This document shows, in pieces, positions 12,656 through 24,490 of a DNA stretch of 64,000 bases; within the stretch, counting starts at the first letter, position 1, and each line of letters begins with the position of its first letter. The notes under the pieces were generated by a model that searched no databases, was not told where the DNA came from, and was given only the letters and a program-made list of their open reading frames with translations. Location: NCBI RefSeq assembly GCF_032062135.1, contig NC_092861.1:123709085-123773084 (forward strand), read 5' to 3'. Position numbers and translations under genes: made by a program. This DNA comes from Pyxicephalus adspersus (Eukaryota > Chordata > Amphibia > Anura > Pyxicephalidae).

Positions 12656-12937
12656 ATCTAAATATATCAAGATAGCCCTGGCCCGTATTTTATAGCATTC
12701 CAGTGTGAAGAGCCAGGCAGTGTGAAATGAGGTATAACAATGCACTAAATGAACCTGGAGTGTACCATGCAATGTTTTTCTTCTTTTAACTTTAAGATCA
12801 ATAAACAGCACCAACTGTTTGTTTCATTCCTTCCCAGACATTGTCTAATACGCTGAAATGAGACTGCGGCTCTACATATTTTTCATGCCTCCAATGTGCA
12901 TAAATATGTATATATAATTCTATCATCGCATATTTAC

Positions 12938-12960
12938 CTGCAACGCGTTTCACCTGCAAC
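12938..12960 (-). CDS. Exon E1, 23-nt microexon
   Basis: This microexon has acceptor GGGCTATTATCTGTCAATAG and donor TTGCAG|GTAAAT. In the phase demanded by exon D (one leading base) it reads LQVKRVA with no stop and leaves G, which exon E2 completes to Glu. The joined junction reads EQKRLQKRLQVKRVAEAT, a continuous basic coiled-coil heptad-like stretch. This continuity across three exons is the best argument for it. A 23-nt exon is easy to find by chance, so support from RNA is needed. It lies within otherwise unremarkable intron next to the 13.2-14.4 kb conserved-like block. Confidence 0.47.
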
Positions 12961-13239
12961 CTATTGACAGATAATAGCCCAGCAACACTGATGGCATCTT
13001 ACAAAGTAAAAAAGGGGTTTCCGCAGTCAATTTTACAATTAATTAACATCTCCGATGAACAGCTGCAGATTCAGTACGTATCTATACGGATGTGAATTTC
13101 TCTACATGTAACATATACACCTTTGTGGTTGGCAGTCTTTGTAGTTTTTTTTTTTCATTTCAAGCACAAACTGCGAGGCATGCTCTTTTTTTTTGGTCAT
13201 CACGTGTCTGATTTGTCTCTAATGTAGCCTAATAACAAT

Positions 13240-13470
13240 TTTAGCATTCAGATGAAGCGATTTCAGTCTGTGACTGCCTTTTCTATTAGATTTGATTTTG
13301 AGAAGCCCCAGTGGGTGCCTCGAAGGCAGACATCTATCTGTGAGGCTGCAGCCGATTCAATAGAAGCCTGAGCTAACCTTGACCTTTCACTAGACCCTGC
13401 TCCATCTGGTGCCAGGCTGTTTTTTTTTTCTTCCTCACTCCTTCTTGCCTTGCACATTGATCATGGACGG
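13240..13470. promoter_or_regulatory. Candidate conserved non-coding element 1
   Basis: Repeat-free, balanced base composition standing out from AT-rich surroundings, with mixed motifs (TGACCTTTCAC, GCCGATTCAATAG). A 64-codon minus frame covers it but lacks splice sites. The call rests on composition only; conservation was not tested. Confidence 0.35.
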
Positions 13471-13479
13471 AATGTAGCC

Positions 13480-13800
13480 TCTTATTTCTTCCAAGGGCTA
13501 GGGAGACTGGAAAGGACAGTACATTTCAATATATGGAAATGATAAAGCCTCTTATGCAATCATAAATCTACATACAACCCTGTGATTTGATATTTTGCTC
13601 ACCTCCATCTATTTCTTCGTCTACATTTAAGCCTAGACACACATCGAAAGATACTACTAGCCTAACATTATTCACAAGGAAATGGGGGAAACAGCAGTAT
13701 TTACTGAGCGTAAATGTATAATGCGAAGTAATATAATTCGTACAAGCTTCATATTTTTTTCTCTCCTCCACATTTATGGCAAGCTAGAGAATACCCTGCA
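13480..13800. promoter_or_regulatory. Candidate conserved non-coding element 2 with a palindromic motif
   Basis: Contains CATTTCAATATATGGAAATG at 13522, six-base inverted arms (CATTTC and GAAATG) around an AT core that resembles a degenerate CArG box. The same 21 bp recurs exactly at 14177. Both are followed by a similar arrangement (GCTTCTGCAATAAATC against GCCTCTTATGCAATCATAA). Confidence 0.4.
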
Positions 13801-14079
13801 CCGGTTATCAATCCTGAAGAAACTTGATCAAACGTACAGATGCAGGCTATAAGATTAATACTATTTTTAGGGTTTCGTGCTGTCACAATTGTATATTATG
13901 AGATATTAAATAAGGAAAAGGGGCTACATAGGGAACTCACAAAGATGTGCTTCATTAGTTGTCTTTCCCAGAATATAAAGTATAAAGAGGAATGGAGAGC
14001 TTTTGCCCTACAATATCTATGACATTGATTGCCTGCTCATATCTCTAATATGTTTTTGTCTTGATCAAAGCCAGAGATG

Positions 14080-14470
14080 CAGAATAGCAGGGAGGGGGGA
14101 GTTAGATGAGTCACATGGGCAGACCATGGGCAGCAGCAGCAGCTCAAAGGAAATTGACTGACTGGCCGCTTGGGCGCATTTCAATATATGGAAATGACCA
14201 GGGGCTTCTGCAATAAATCAACAGCCAGCACTGTCATTTTCTCAGTTTTGCCACATTTTCTGATCCCTTTCCCTCCTCTTCTCTCTGGAAGCTTTATGGG
14301 AAACAGCCTTTTCTTCTGTGGCTGCTGTTAATTGGAGCTCGCTGTCAGGGATTTCCAACATATGCAGTATAGTTGTAGGGTTGATTTTTTTTTTTTTTGC
14401 TTTGTTTGATGTCTGCATTGCATATATTGTGCCACATCTGACACATGCGTTTGTATGCTCAGGATGCAAT
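14080..14470. promoter_or_regulatory. Candidate conserved non-coding element 3, second copy of the palindromic motif
   Basis: Repeat-free GC-balanced block holding the second exact copy of the 21-bp motif (14177-14197). A 75-codon minus frame (14242-14469) looks protein-like in part (MLEIPDSELQL) but has no convincing donor, so a regulatory reading is preferred. Confidence 0.38.
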
Positions 14471-14563
14471 GATAGAAAAGAGCAGACATTTATTTAAAGA
14501 GTCATTCCTTTCAAAACTGAAATTATAGTTGTTAATAGAAGCTAAAAAGTTAGGAGAAACATG

Positions 14564-14840
14564 GGGTTGATTTACTAAAGGATTAGTGCAAAGTCTGTGT
14601 TTACTGGGCAAAGGAAAGGTTTATCTAGCTGTGTTTAGTGCAGTCATCTAGTCATGTGCAACCAAAAAAAAAAATGCTTTGTTTTTTTTTTTTTATTCAG
14701 TTGCTAATGATTGGGTTTCAAAGTGAACATAGCTATACACAGCTTTAGTTCACACTTTTATCTGAGTGACATTTGTTTTAGGACAATAAATGAGCAAATT
14801 TATTGGGGAATTCCATCTTGTAACACTTTACTAAATTCAA
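14564..14840. mobile_element. Possible MITE of the TTGATTTACTAAAGG type
   Basis: Starts GGGGTTGATTTACTAAAGG; a similar start lies at 29829 (GGGTTGATTTACAAAATGAG). Such ends are frequent in frog genomes. Right boundary not defined. Confidence 0.3.
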
Positions 14841-15000
14841 ACAATACAAATTACATAACTGCTACTTTGCATTTAATATGTTACTAGATTTTGCTATATC
14901 CTAAACTTAATTTATTAAATTGTCTTAAAAGAGATTTTTTTGCCATAAACAAAAATTGTTAAGCAACCACATACTTGTAAAGGACAAAGAGGATACTTAC

Positions 15001-15084
15001 CTCTTCTGCAGCCTTTTCTGCTCCATTGATGGAAAACCAATGTAGTAATGACATGGAAAACTACTGGAGGAACCATAGAGATCT
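15001..15084 (-). CDS. Exon D of the split gene (27 codons)
   Basis: The exon is 84 nt with an excellent acceptor (GAGCTCTGTGTCTTCCAG) and donor (AGAAGAG|GTAAGT). In the phase set by exon C it encodes DLYGSSSSFPCHYY followed by IGFPSMEQKRLQK, a serine loop and aromatic segment leading into a basic, coiled-coil-like start. A second frame is also open (ISMVPPVVFHVITT), but it needs one base left over from C, and that frame of C has stops. It leaves AG, which exon E1 completes to an arginine codon. The exon sits about 0.6 kb from a cluster of enhancer-like DNA (14.1-14.4 kb). Confidence 0.66.
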
Positions 15085-16170
15085 CTGGAAGACACAGAGC
15101 TCAAAGCACATTGAAGTGCCTGTTTCCCTGGAGATTTTGGAAGCCTTCTTTAGCAACATAGGCATTTAGCAGAATAGAGTGGTAGGCACCCTGCTTTTTT
15201 TTGTTTGGTTTTTTTTTTCAGGAACTCAGCTTCTTAGAGACAGAAAAGTCTCTATACTTATTCCAAAGCGAGCTTAAAGGCGCAAATGTGACAAGAGAAA
15301 TCAGTCCGCATAATGATAGAAGCACTTTAGATACCCCTTCACTCACCTGCAATGCATTACAACTCCTGTGCTACTGCACATTAGCCTTGATCCACCCAGA
15401 ATAAGCTGCCGACACATGGCAATGTACAACAGCACCACACCGCAGCATTTTAAATGCAGTGCACCACAACACACAGCCATGTTGCACTGCAGTGTTGATG
15501 AGCTGGTACTTACAGTAGGTGTGGGTTGGGTTGTTGGGTCACCATTTTTAATCAGTAACACAAAGTGCCATACATTATCTTGCGTTGTTACCACAAAACA
15601 CAGGTGAGAAATACAGGACAAATATAGTGGTGCAGTAGAACCCCCTTTAACTGGAATGAAAGGTCTTGTGGTTTATTGGACATTGTGAGTTCCAATAATG
15701 ACTTCTTACATTCCACTGTATAGCAAATCTCACTGTGGGGGGAAGGAGAAGCAGTACAAAGCAAATCTCTCTGAAGGGGGAAGGAGAAGCAGTACAAAGA
15801 GCCTATCGGATGTACAACTGTGGAAAAAGCATGTTGATAGGTGGAGAGCAGACAGAAAAAGGTGAGCTTATTTATCCATGTGCCTTCACCTTTCACAGTT
15901 CAGTCACAGTATGAGGGCAGGTGGGAGACCTGTAAGTGGAAAAAAAAATGCAAAATATGAAGATCGAGTTCATTCCCCTGCCAGCCAGGACTGTGCTGTG
16001 TGTCAGAACTATGTAACAGAATGGACAGAAATACAAAATTTACGAATACAGAATTTACAAATATAGCTGGTAGCCTGGTGTTTAGCTTTAACTATCCAGT
16101 TTTTTTATATGACAGTTCCATTTGCTACACACACAAACATGGTTATAGGCATCTGTAGCACTACACTTAC
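15085..16170 (-). other. Intron between exons C and D
   Basis: Contains a 27-bp direct repeat (GGGGGAAGGAGAAGCAGTACAAAG-like, near 15737 and 15777). On the plus strand a pyrimidine tract ending TTTCAG at 15220 looks like an acceptor, but no plausible plus exon follows. Nothing else recognised. Confidence 0.4.
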
Positions 16171-16222
16171 ACTGTCACCTTCAACAAGCAATGATGGATC
16201 AGACTGTGTGTCAGCCTTAAGC
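16171..16222 (-). CDS. Exon C of the split gene (16 codons)
   Basis: The exon is 52 nt. The donor is ACAGT|GTAAGT (strong) and the acceptor is ACCTTCATATCTAAAG (moderate). Leading GC completes TGC (Cys) with the T left by exon B. The trailing GT completes a valine codon with the first base of exon D. The product is LRLTHSLIHHCLLKVT, a helical segment. Later AGs in the exon would, in the required phase, give immediate stops, which supports the chosen acceptor. Without this exon, B joined directly to D in D's other open frame would create a TAG stop. The shortness and moderate acceptor keep confidence moderate. Confidence 0.52.
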
Positions 16223-17199
16223 CTTTAGATATGAAGGTATTCTGTTCATTACATGCAGTGAAAGGTATTGCAGGCATAGTATCCATGTACAAAGCTTAAT
16301 TAGTTTGTCCAGCTCACTCCATGCCACATTGCTTCCTCACTTTAGATCATTACCATAAGCCAATTGCATTTTGAGAAAAAAAATCTACTTGGGTAACCTT
16401 TGTAGTATCTTGTCAGTTTAAATGGAAGAAAGAGCAAAATTCCTAGAAGAGGGCTGCTATTTAATTTAATCTTTTTGATCTTTCAACTTGGGTTTCATTT
16501 TTTCCAGCAAGGCAGCAACATGGTATTTCCCACTGGCTGCATGAACAAAAGGCATACATAGGGTCGATGGTCGTCACCCTATAAAATGCTGAACCTAATT
16601 AATTGTATTCAAACTGGGCCTGTTTATGCAGTATGACAGCCTTAGGACATTAACTGTTTGTGCTCTGTCTTCCATTAATACAATTCAGTACTGCAGTATA
16701 AAATAAAATCAGTGGCACAGCTATAAACATATAGGCTTCATTACAAATTCTAGACCTGTCCTCCAACCCCATTTTTTACTTTTACCCAAGAAAACACTTA
16801 AACCTGGAGGCAGCCATTGACAAGTTCTCTACAAAATAATGTTGGCTTTGTTAACCTTTTAAATCAATACTTTGAATAACTGATCCAGTACAAGTAGGAA
16901 AATCAGAACTTTACCTTTAATAAAACGAGACCAAAAAAAACTATCCTAAAATATTTAAACTATCATTAATACCCCCAACTAGCTACTTGCCTACCTTAGC
17001 AGGTCAACCCCAAGCTCCTCTACTAGAACAATCTGAACCTCTAATGAAAAGGTCAAGAATGAAATTTAAATTTGAAAATTGACATAACTTAAATAAATAC
17101 ATTTCTGAATACTAAATGTTAATATAAAGTACTAAATTAAAGACATATATGTCTTTTACCTAAAATTAAATTACAAACTCAGTTAAAAAAATTGATGCC

Positions 17200-17356
17200 T
17201 ATTCCCCCCTCCGATTGTATGATACTTGCCCCACCTCCTAGATTGTAAGCTCCTCAGGGCAGGGTCCTCTCCTCCTCCTGTGTCACTGTCTGTATCTGTC
17301 TGTCATTTGAAATCCCTATTTAATGTACAGCACTGCGTAATATGATTAATAATATT
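17200..17356 (+). mobile_element. L2-like LINE 3' end fragment
   Basis: CTAGATTGTAAGCTCCTCAG, then a polypyrimidine segment and TAATGTACAGCACTGCGTAA, is the reverse complement of the 3' region at 41106-41290. Confidence 0.75.
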
Positions 17357-17467
17357 AGTCTGGGATGCATCTAGAGTTAACCAACAAATTCTGATGCTTC
17401 TAAATTTGGCATAGACATCTAGGATCCAATGACCTCAGTGTATGAAAGGGTTAAACGTATATGATTT

Positions 17468-17493
<26 letters not shown>
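17468..17493. repeat. (TA)n microsatellite
   Basis: Perfect TA dinucleotide run of about 13 units. Confidence 0.95.
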
Positions 17494-17498
<5 letters not shown>

Positions 17499-18870
17499 TA
17501 CACACAGATAGGGAAAATATTGTTTGCAATGTTTTTATTAGCCTTTTCCACAAATGTTCCTCTCATAAATACTTTACCCAATAATCTCCAGCAAATTTTA
17601 TATTCACACGGCACCTCTCCTGTCCAAGAGATTATTTCTTAATTATTAGAACATATTTTAGGTGGTTTATGTTAGCTGACATATTCTCCAGTCTCTCCAC
17701 AGGCCTAATCACAAAACAGTTCCTAGTTATTTGCACAAATAATCGTATTAATTTGGGAGCGCACTCTGAGGCATGATGTAAAGTGAGATGGTTAAATGTT
17801 GTTTAAATAGTGCTAAGACAATGATTTGTAATGTAACTCTACATTTAATTAGGTTTATATGTAGTGGAAATCTATGCGCAGCCTATATAGTAGTGGACAA
17901 AGTAACAGTATGGGTCAATGTCACAAACTAAAATCAATGTCAGTAGGGCAATTTACAAACCTTCACAACAGCCTACATATCAAAAGAAAATATATTGTAG
18001 AGGCTAAATTTCCATTTCAACTGTAAAGTATAAACTTGGTTGAGAAATGAGAAATAAAATGTAATACTAAATCATAGATGAATTTATATTGATGAGCAAT
18101 GTAAGCTTTTTTGATAATTCTTGGCTTTACCTTAGACAATCAAGTTATTGTCTAAATATCACCCACTTGACATACCCCGTGCATAGGAAAGCTTAGCCCT
18201 TATATATATCCAATGTGTGCAGAAAAGGGACAGCAAGGTAGGTCACGTGCTGTTAAGTGTTTCCTTACAACACAGGAATATAAAGAAAACGTAACTAATT
18301 TGCCATACATACACACAGCACTGTTAAATGAGAAAGGGCAAATAAGTAAAAGGCCACTACTAATAGGTTAGTTTTTCCAAGGAGTCTGTGACCTGAAGTT
18401 AAATTACCCCCTGCGCCCCCATCTCCTATACTGGCCCACTATCCAGGGAAAATACTGTCATTGCCAGCTGATGTTCTTTTACCAGGGTGGTAAAAGCAGA
18501 ATAAAGACAGTAGTTTAGATTAGCTCCCTGAGTGCTCCTGGGAGGAAGGGTCATCTTACACTAGGAATTCTAGAGGGGTACTGAAATATATCTGTAGGCA
18601 TCACATTTAGCCTACTCTTTTTATGTTTTGATAGTGAGGTCAGGGGTCCAAGTAAAATAGAACCTATCACTTAGCTTCTTCAAGAACGACCTACTAATAC
18701 TTACTTTCCTTGTGCTACTCACCACACTTGCTCTCTTGGAGCCCATGATAAATACCCAGTGCTTTTAGGTTGATTAACTTTTGACCACCTTCCATAATGC
18801 AATTATCACACTAGAGCTTCTCTAGGGTCATTCACGGTCACCTGATAAGGAAGAAAACAAAAAGTTAGAG
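17494..18870. other. Intron sequence, nothing recognised
   Basis: AT-rich unique sequence. A minus donor-like site (GTGAGT near 18750) lacks a matching acceptor and phase. No repeat family recognised. Confidence 0.4.
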
Positions 18871-18873
18871 TAA

Positions 18874-19297
18874 AGCTACGTACACACTTCCAATTATTAT
18901 CGTTGGAAAACGAACGACGAACGATCCTGCACGATATCTACGAACGATCGTATAGCACCGATCCTGCACATAGAGGTAACGACACGATCGTTCGTAGATA
19001 TTGTACACACAATAGATTCGATCGTTTGAGCGATAGAGGAACTATGTGCACGACAGGAAAGTGAACGAACGTTCGTTCATTACGCATGCTCAGCCCATGG
19101 ACGATCAACGAACGACCGTACACACGAACGATGTTCAACGATCGTCATCCAATCCGATCCGCCGGTCCGGTCGTTCGTTTCCAACGACTTTCCTCGTTCG
19201 TCGGCGTCGTTGGTTACTTTTTTACAAACGATTTTTTGCCCAATCGATCGTTCGTCGTTCGTTTTGAACGATAAAAATTGGAAGTGTGTACGCACCT
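18874..19297. mobile_element. CpG-rich PIF/Harbinger-type MITE, copy 1 (424 bp)
   Basis: Terminal inverted repeats AGCTACGTACACACTTCCAA and AGGTGCGTACACACTTCCAA. A 3-bp TAA is present on both sides, the TWA duplication typical of PIF/Harbinger elements. The interior is packed with CpG-containing ACGA/TCGTTCG words. About 95% alike by eye to the copy at 53397-53810, same orientation. Short frames within are artefacts. Confidence 0.82.
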
Positions 19298-19428
19298 TAA
19301 GTTTCAACGAGGAGCTTATACAGACCTTGGTCTCCCAGCTCCCACAGCTGAACAGGGCAAAAAAGGAATGCATATATTAGTGGGATAGGCTGGTGGGGTG
19401 TCTTACAAAGGGAATATATCATCCTGCA

Positions 19429-19896
19429 TTAAAGTGTAACTTTACTTTCAGAAAATAAAATCTTCATTTTCAAAAAATGCAAAATCTTTAATAAGTCGTA
19501 CAGCATAGTCAATTCTTTTTTTTGGCATTTGTGTTGGGAGCACAGAAATCACTCCCACTCACCTCTGTTTCCCTCCAGCCACTTTTGTACTGAGGGAGAA
19601 GGTCGTCTGCTATAGTCACATAATCTGTGCCAGTGTTTTAATAAAGAAAAAAAGCTGGGAATCACAGTGATCCAATCACAGCAGCAGAAAATTATGTTTC
19701 TGCAGAACTCGGTAGACCAACCATGTAAAGACTACTGCAAACATGGAAGACATTTTTGAATTTTTTTCCAGCTTTCAAATACCCAACTGGCTGCCGGGTA
19801 TACACAGAAATGTCATTTTAACAGTAAGTAACTATACAGCTGTATTAATTACACCTAATCAAAGTTTTTTTTTAATAAAGTTGATTTTCCCTTTAA
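19429..19896. mobile_element. TTAA-flanked MITE, 468 bp
   Basis: Starts TTAAAGTGTAACTTTACTTT and ends in the complement of TTAAAGGGAAAATCAACTTT. TTAA at both ends fits piggyBac- or Kolobok-type targeting. Confidence 0.6.
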
Positions 19897-20234
19897 ATGC
19901 GTACAACAAGTATTGCTTTTGTCCACTTTAATTAGCAATCAGGAGTTTTTTTATTTTACAATGGGCAGCAGCAGATAGCTTTCATTCACCTCTCCTACTT
20001 TAGTAATTACGTATCTACAAAGTATGTCCCAGAATTCCACATGCTGATCTGCAGCTGAAGTGCTGTACAACTTGTCTGGGAAGCTTGTCAGCACTTGCCA
20101 ACTAAAATGATTCTCGATTAATAGGCACAGGAAACCAACAATCTTTTCTCACCAAGGTAAAGTGTAACATGAGGTATTCTCTGAAAGCAAGCTTTTCAAT
20201 ATCACTGTGTGTGTTACTTTACAGCACCTTACAG

Positions 20235-20492
20235 CAATTGTTCTCAGCCTTTTCACATCAAGGACCACTCTTATTAGATGGATTTTTCATGCCATGACTG
20301 TGTTTGTTAACAAATAGAGTAACATTTGATTCTATAGAGAAAGAACAGTTGAGCTAATCAGGGGACTGAGGTTGTCAGGTCTGTAGGGACAGCTTCCTCC
20401 GACTAATAACAGAGCTAGATTTCTTCATAGACCATGATATATGAATGTTATCACACACATACAATGGGAAAAGGAGTTTGAGAATTACATGT
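20235..20492. mobile_element. Possible hAT-type MITE
   Basis: CAATTGTTCTCAGCCTTTTC at the left and AAAAGGAGTTTGAGAATTAC at the right are roughly inverted. Target duplications not clear. Confidence 0.5.
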
Positions 20493-20520
20493 AACATTAA
20501 TTTTCATTTTGCCCACTAAT

Positions 20521-20724
20521 GCTATGTACACACATCAGATAATTTGTCTCAAGCAAGAATATGACATGTGTACAGGGGTCACCCGACTTTGTTCATGGAT
20601 ACCTCACAGCAGATCCATGAACAATGATTGGGGATGACTGCTATGAGCTTGTTTGCTCATCCTCCCCTCTCCATGAAACAGAACGAGCTAAACTGTACTG
20701 TACAAGTACTAAACTGTTGCTCAT
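20521..20724. mobile_element. Truncated Harbinger-like MITE end
   Basis: Begins GCTATGTACACACATCAGAT. The same end (CTATGTAAACACATCAGAT) is found at 53340, just before Harbinger copy 2. Here it stops where a SINE begins. Confidence 0.45.
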
Positions 20725-20960
20725 GGGCAGCACAGTAGCTCAGTGGTTAACATTCTGGCCTTTGCAGTGCTAGGTCCCAAGTTTGAATCTCAGCCAGGAC
20801 ACTATCTGCATGGAGTTTGCAGATTCTCCCTGTGTTTGCATGGGTTTCCTCCCACATTTTAAAAACATGCAGTTAGGTTAATTGGCTTCCCCCTAAAGTA
20901 GTAAGTGGTATTGAAGGCAAAGTTCAAGGCCAGGTGGCCTTGTTGAGCTTCCTATACTTA
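20725..20960 (+). mobile_element. tRNA-derived V-type SINE, 3'-truncated
   Basis: The tRNA-like head has an A-box-like TAGCTCAGTGGTTA and a B-box-like GTTTGAATCTCAG. A central domain starts GCATGGAGTTTGCA and includes TTTCCTCCCACA and AACATGCAGTTAGG. The 3' tail is missing. Second copies: 55714-56046 and, inverted, 52305-52572. Confidence 0.85.
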
Positions 20961-23900
20961 AAATATTGGTACTGACCTCTGGACTCACTCTGGTCTATCA
21001 GTTTTCTCCTACTGCTATCACATTTTGTATATGTTTGTACAGGCTATTGCAGTTGGCAACACTATACGGTAATTCTAACACACCAGAATTTTCAAGTAGG
21101 CCAGGCACTGATCCCTAAACACTGACATTCTACATTGTGAATGGTCTGATCTGCACCAATTTATGTAGCTGTGACAAAATGTAATTACTGTTCAGGGACA
21201 GCTGCCAGCTATATCACTACAGGACACAGTGACATGCCAGCCAGCAGGAGGTACCACAGCATGCAATGGGGGACCAGATATTGCATCTCAAATTCCATTG
21301 GATACAGTATATACTTTGATAGTGAAGATAAGTGTTACTTACCTAGTGTACAGGTAAATATTATTTTCAATTGCAGGGGCATTAAGAAAATCCTTTAGAG
21401 CATCAGAGTTATTTTAATTTTCAATTTAGACTGAACAGTTTTCAGCTTATCAAGTTGTTAGTAATGGTTAAGTAAAATTTGTTTTCCGTTGCAGCTCTAA
21501 TATTTGAAACACATATATAGGAGTCTACTGACTTTACTTAAAAGCTTTTAAACATTTTGTAATAACTGACTGGGAAAGTGCCTTTGGGTAGTAGTGGGAA
21601 AAAAGTTAATTTTTATTTGTTAATTTAATGTTTTGTAGATTTAATTTATGAAATGCTAAATTAGATTTATTTTAAAATGCTGGGAACAGAAAACACTGTC
21701 TGTTACAGAAAGAAATATTATAGTTTACTTTTCCCAGACATAGTAAAATGTATTAACCTAAGGTAAACTTGATTGTGTTTCTGAGTCCATGTGTGTTTTT
21801 CTTTTTTTTTTTTTTTGTTCAGCAGTACACCATGCATTGTAAAAGAGTTCCTGCTGCCATGGATCACCACCTATTCTAAAACTTTGCTTTTTAACTCTGG
21901 TGATGCTCGAAGACTTTGTTTGATCCTTTAATACTGACTTCACTCTCTATCTGACTATGTGTTCTGTCTAACTGCCATCCGCCATGGCCTTAGAATTCTG
22001 GATCCACTTTAAATGTACTATTTTCCTCTGGTTGTCCCATTCTTGCATTAACCAATCATCCTACCTCATGAACTGATACTCCAAGATGACACTCTCAGAA
22101 TAACCATTTAACTGTACCCTATCAACTGGTCTATTGGAACATTCTGAACATCAACACCAAGAAAATAAGTCTATCATAAAAGTGACACTTACCATCCTGA
22201 GGTCTACAATCTTTTATAACAAAGATATTAAGGGGGTCCCTTAGAATGTTGGGTGGGGATAGGTGGGCAGACTGTAGTCAGTGGGATTCCCAATTTATCT
22301 GGCATCAGTGGGTCAGTGGAAGAACTAGAACACTGTTGGTGTCAGTGGATAAAAATACTGCTCCCATGTTAGCTGGTTAATGCTGAGACTGGAACTATAC
22401 AAGCAATCTCAAGCAGATTATTCTACCTTTAGCATATGCCATCTGCTGCCACTCTGTACCAGCACACCTGGCTCTGAAAGCAGAGCTCACTTACTGTGGA
22501 TGGTAAACTACAACTTTAAAGTCAAACCAAAGTGATAATTGTAGCATTTTTTATTAAGAAATCAGGGCCTTTATTTACAAAATCATGTCTATTCTTACAG
22601 GATAGGTGTCTTTACATTGACATGATAAAATATACAGTCTGCTAATGCTAACCTCTTTTTTTGGAAATGCTAAGTGCTTGGCAGCCATGCACATGGTATT
22701 GACTTGCAAGAATTGTGCAGTCTTCTGATTTTCCTGGTCTGCAAATTTTTTTCTGGATCAGTGCTTAAAAAATTACCAAGGCCACAAAATCATCTTAACA
22801 GCCAGACAACTAAACAATGTCAGCCAAAGAATCTACCTAACATCCAGACAACTGACCAATGTCATCTCTCATATTTTTCTCAAGTCAAGTTTACTTAAAA
22901 ACTGACTAAAATGCTACGATTTCATTAGAGATGGGAAAACTTCTTAAAATTCCAATTCGTTTGGTTTGACATGAGACTCTACAAACATGAGACTTAAATT
23001 TAGAATTTATGAAATAAATAGGAATCAAAATCAGGCTTCAAAAAGTGTGCATTACAGAAGAGCAAATATTGTGGAATAGTTCTGGGCAGCCGTGCCAAAA
23101 AATAATGATGATGGGAAATTAGATAACACCAACAGCAGGTTGTAGAAGTTCTGCAAGACTTAAACAAAATATATCAGGGATATAAATATGTAGTATGGAA
23201 CCTGGTGACACTGATAGTAAAGCTAAGAGTTATGGATGCACAAATCTGCCTGGGTTCAGTTCACCAACAGTTTCTAAATCTTGCTTGAAATGTGCAAACT
23301 TTGTGGTGCATCCCATTCACATCTTTGAGAGACAAATGTTATTATTCAGTTATTAGATATAATGATCAAATATATTTAAAAAAACTTTGTAATGCCATAG
23401 GGAACATTAAAAGATTTTTTCATGTGTTATGACCATCTGGGTATAATACAAAAATTGGGGGCATTTTTGTTGTTACTTTAGGAGAACACATACAATTTAA
23501 AGTTCACAATGCTGTGTGATAAAAAAAATACATCACTTCTATATGTGGATGGAACATGACTATACAATTTGCTCCACCCTGATGCCAACAGCAGGTAATT
23601 ATTAAATGGTTAAATTAAATGGTAAATTTACACACAAAACGTGCACATCCGGTTCCTCTAATAAAAAGTTTCCTTTTTTGCAATATCTGAGAATAAGACA
23701 CAGCTGCTCTTCGGAGGTTGAATTTGAAGTAAAAGCAAATTAACTTGGATGGAGGCTACAAGAAAGAGGGTACAGTAATACAAGTCATATCACAGGTTAC
23801 ACCCACATCAAGAAATGTTTTTTCCATGAGGGCAAACAAGTACAGCTGCAGCCAGTTTATGTGTCAAAGTTGGGGGTGTGAACTGTGGTTGGTTTTCGAA

Positions 23901-24330
23901 AAAGTGTTTTTTAGATTTCAATGAAAATTTAAATAATAAATGCAGTTAGGTTTTTATGGAAAAATTGGGTGAAAAAAAGTTTTTCATCCCATCTGGAAAA
24001 TTTTTTATGTCTAAATGTAAGTAGTTGTTTATCATCCTAGGGATGTTGTGTGCTAAACCCAACAGTGTGAACATTTATTTAACCACAAGAAATGAAATAA
24101 AACATTCATGATCATAACGGTCTTCAATAGCGTAACATTTCAGAACAATTACTTACTGGAAAAAAAAAAAAAACTTTGCTTTGTGAATAACATATTTTCA
24201 ACCCTTGCTGTTACATTAGACCAGTGAATGTATATCACCTTTCAAATTATTTTTTCAAGAATAAACTAAAAAAAAAAAGGCAAACAAGCAAAAACTATCT
24301 AAAGTCACTTATCTGGGAAAAGGTAACACA
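20961..24330. other. Intron sequence, no gene recognised
   Basis: AT-rich. Minus splice-like pairs (for example an 18-nt open segment before GTAAGT at about 22182) have no phase link to the model. The remainder holds scattered poly-A/T runs and no repeat family that I can name. Confidence 0.4.
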
Positions 24331-24339
24331 TATACCAGG

Positions 24340-24490
24340 GTTAAGCAGAATGAACTGATTGCTGGCTTTGTCATATGGCTGTCAAAGAGCATGTCTGCTA
24401 AGTGATGTTAAGCTGTTATGAACAGCCTTTCGCGTTCCAGCTGTTGTTTATCTGCATAGTAATGATAAGACTGCTAAATAACCCTAGAAC
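24340..24490. promoter_or_regulatory. Candidate conserved non-coding element 4
   Basis: Repeat-free block with a dense mix of plausible factor sites: CCAGCTGTTG (E-box), GTTTATCTGC, AGTAATGATAAG and GGCTGTCAAAG. Composition differs from the flanking AT-rich sequence. Confidence 0.35.

Noticed and set aside
13568..13771. 67-codon minus frame with GTGAGC donor (VDEEIDGG)
   Set aside because: A 30-nt internal exon could be drawn but its phase does not fit between D and E1, and the block looks regulatory.
14242..14469. 75-codon minus frame, partly protein-like
   Set aside because: No usable donor, poly-lysine comes from an A run, and the region holds the duplicated 21-bp motif.
15201..15404. 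Plus-strand frame after a strong TTTTTTTTTCAG acceptor
   Set aside because: No donor in a suitable place and it lies opposite to the gene.
18900..19260. CRISPR-like array of short repeated words
   Set aside because: ACGA/TCGT words are irregular, inverted and inside a MITE; genome is eukaryotic.
19046..19373. Frames on both strands inside Harbinger copy 1
   Set aside because: Short frames inside an inverted-repeat MITE, mirrored at 53559-53853; no transposase motif.
20725..20800. tRNA gene
   Set aside because: A- and B-box words are those of a SINE head; no cloverleaf with an intact anticodon arm.
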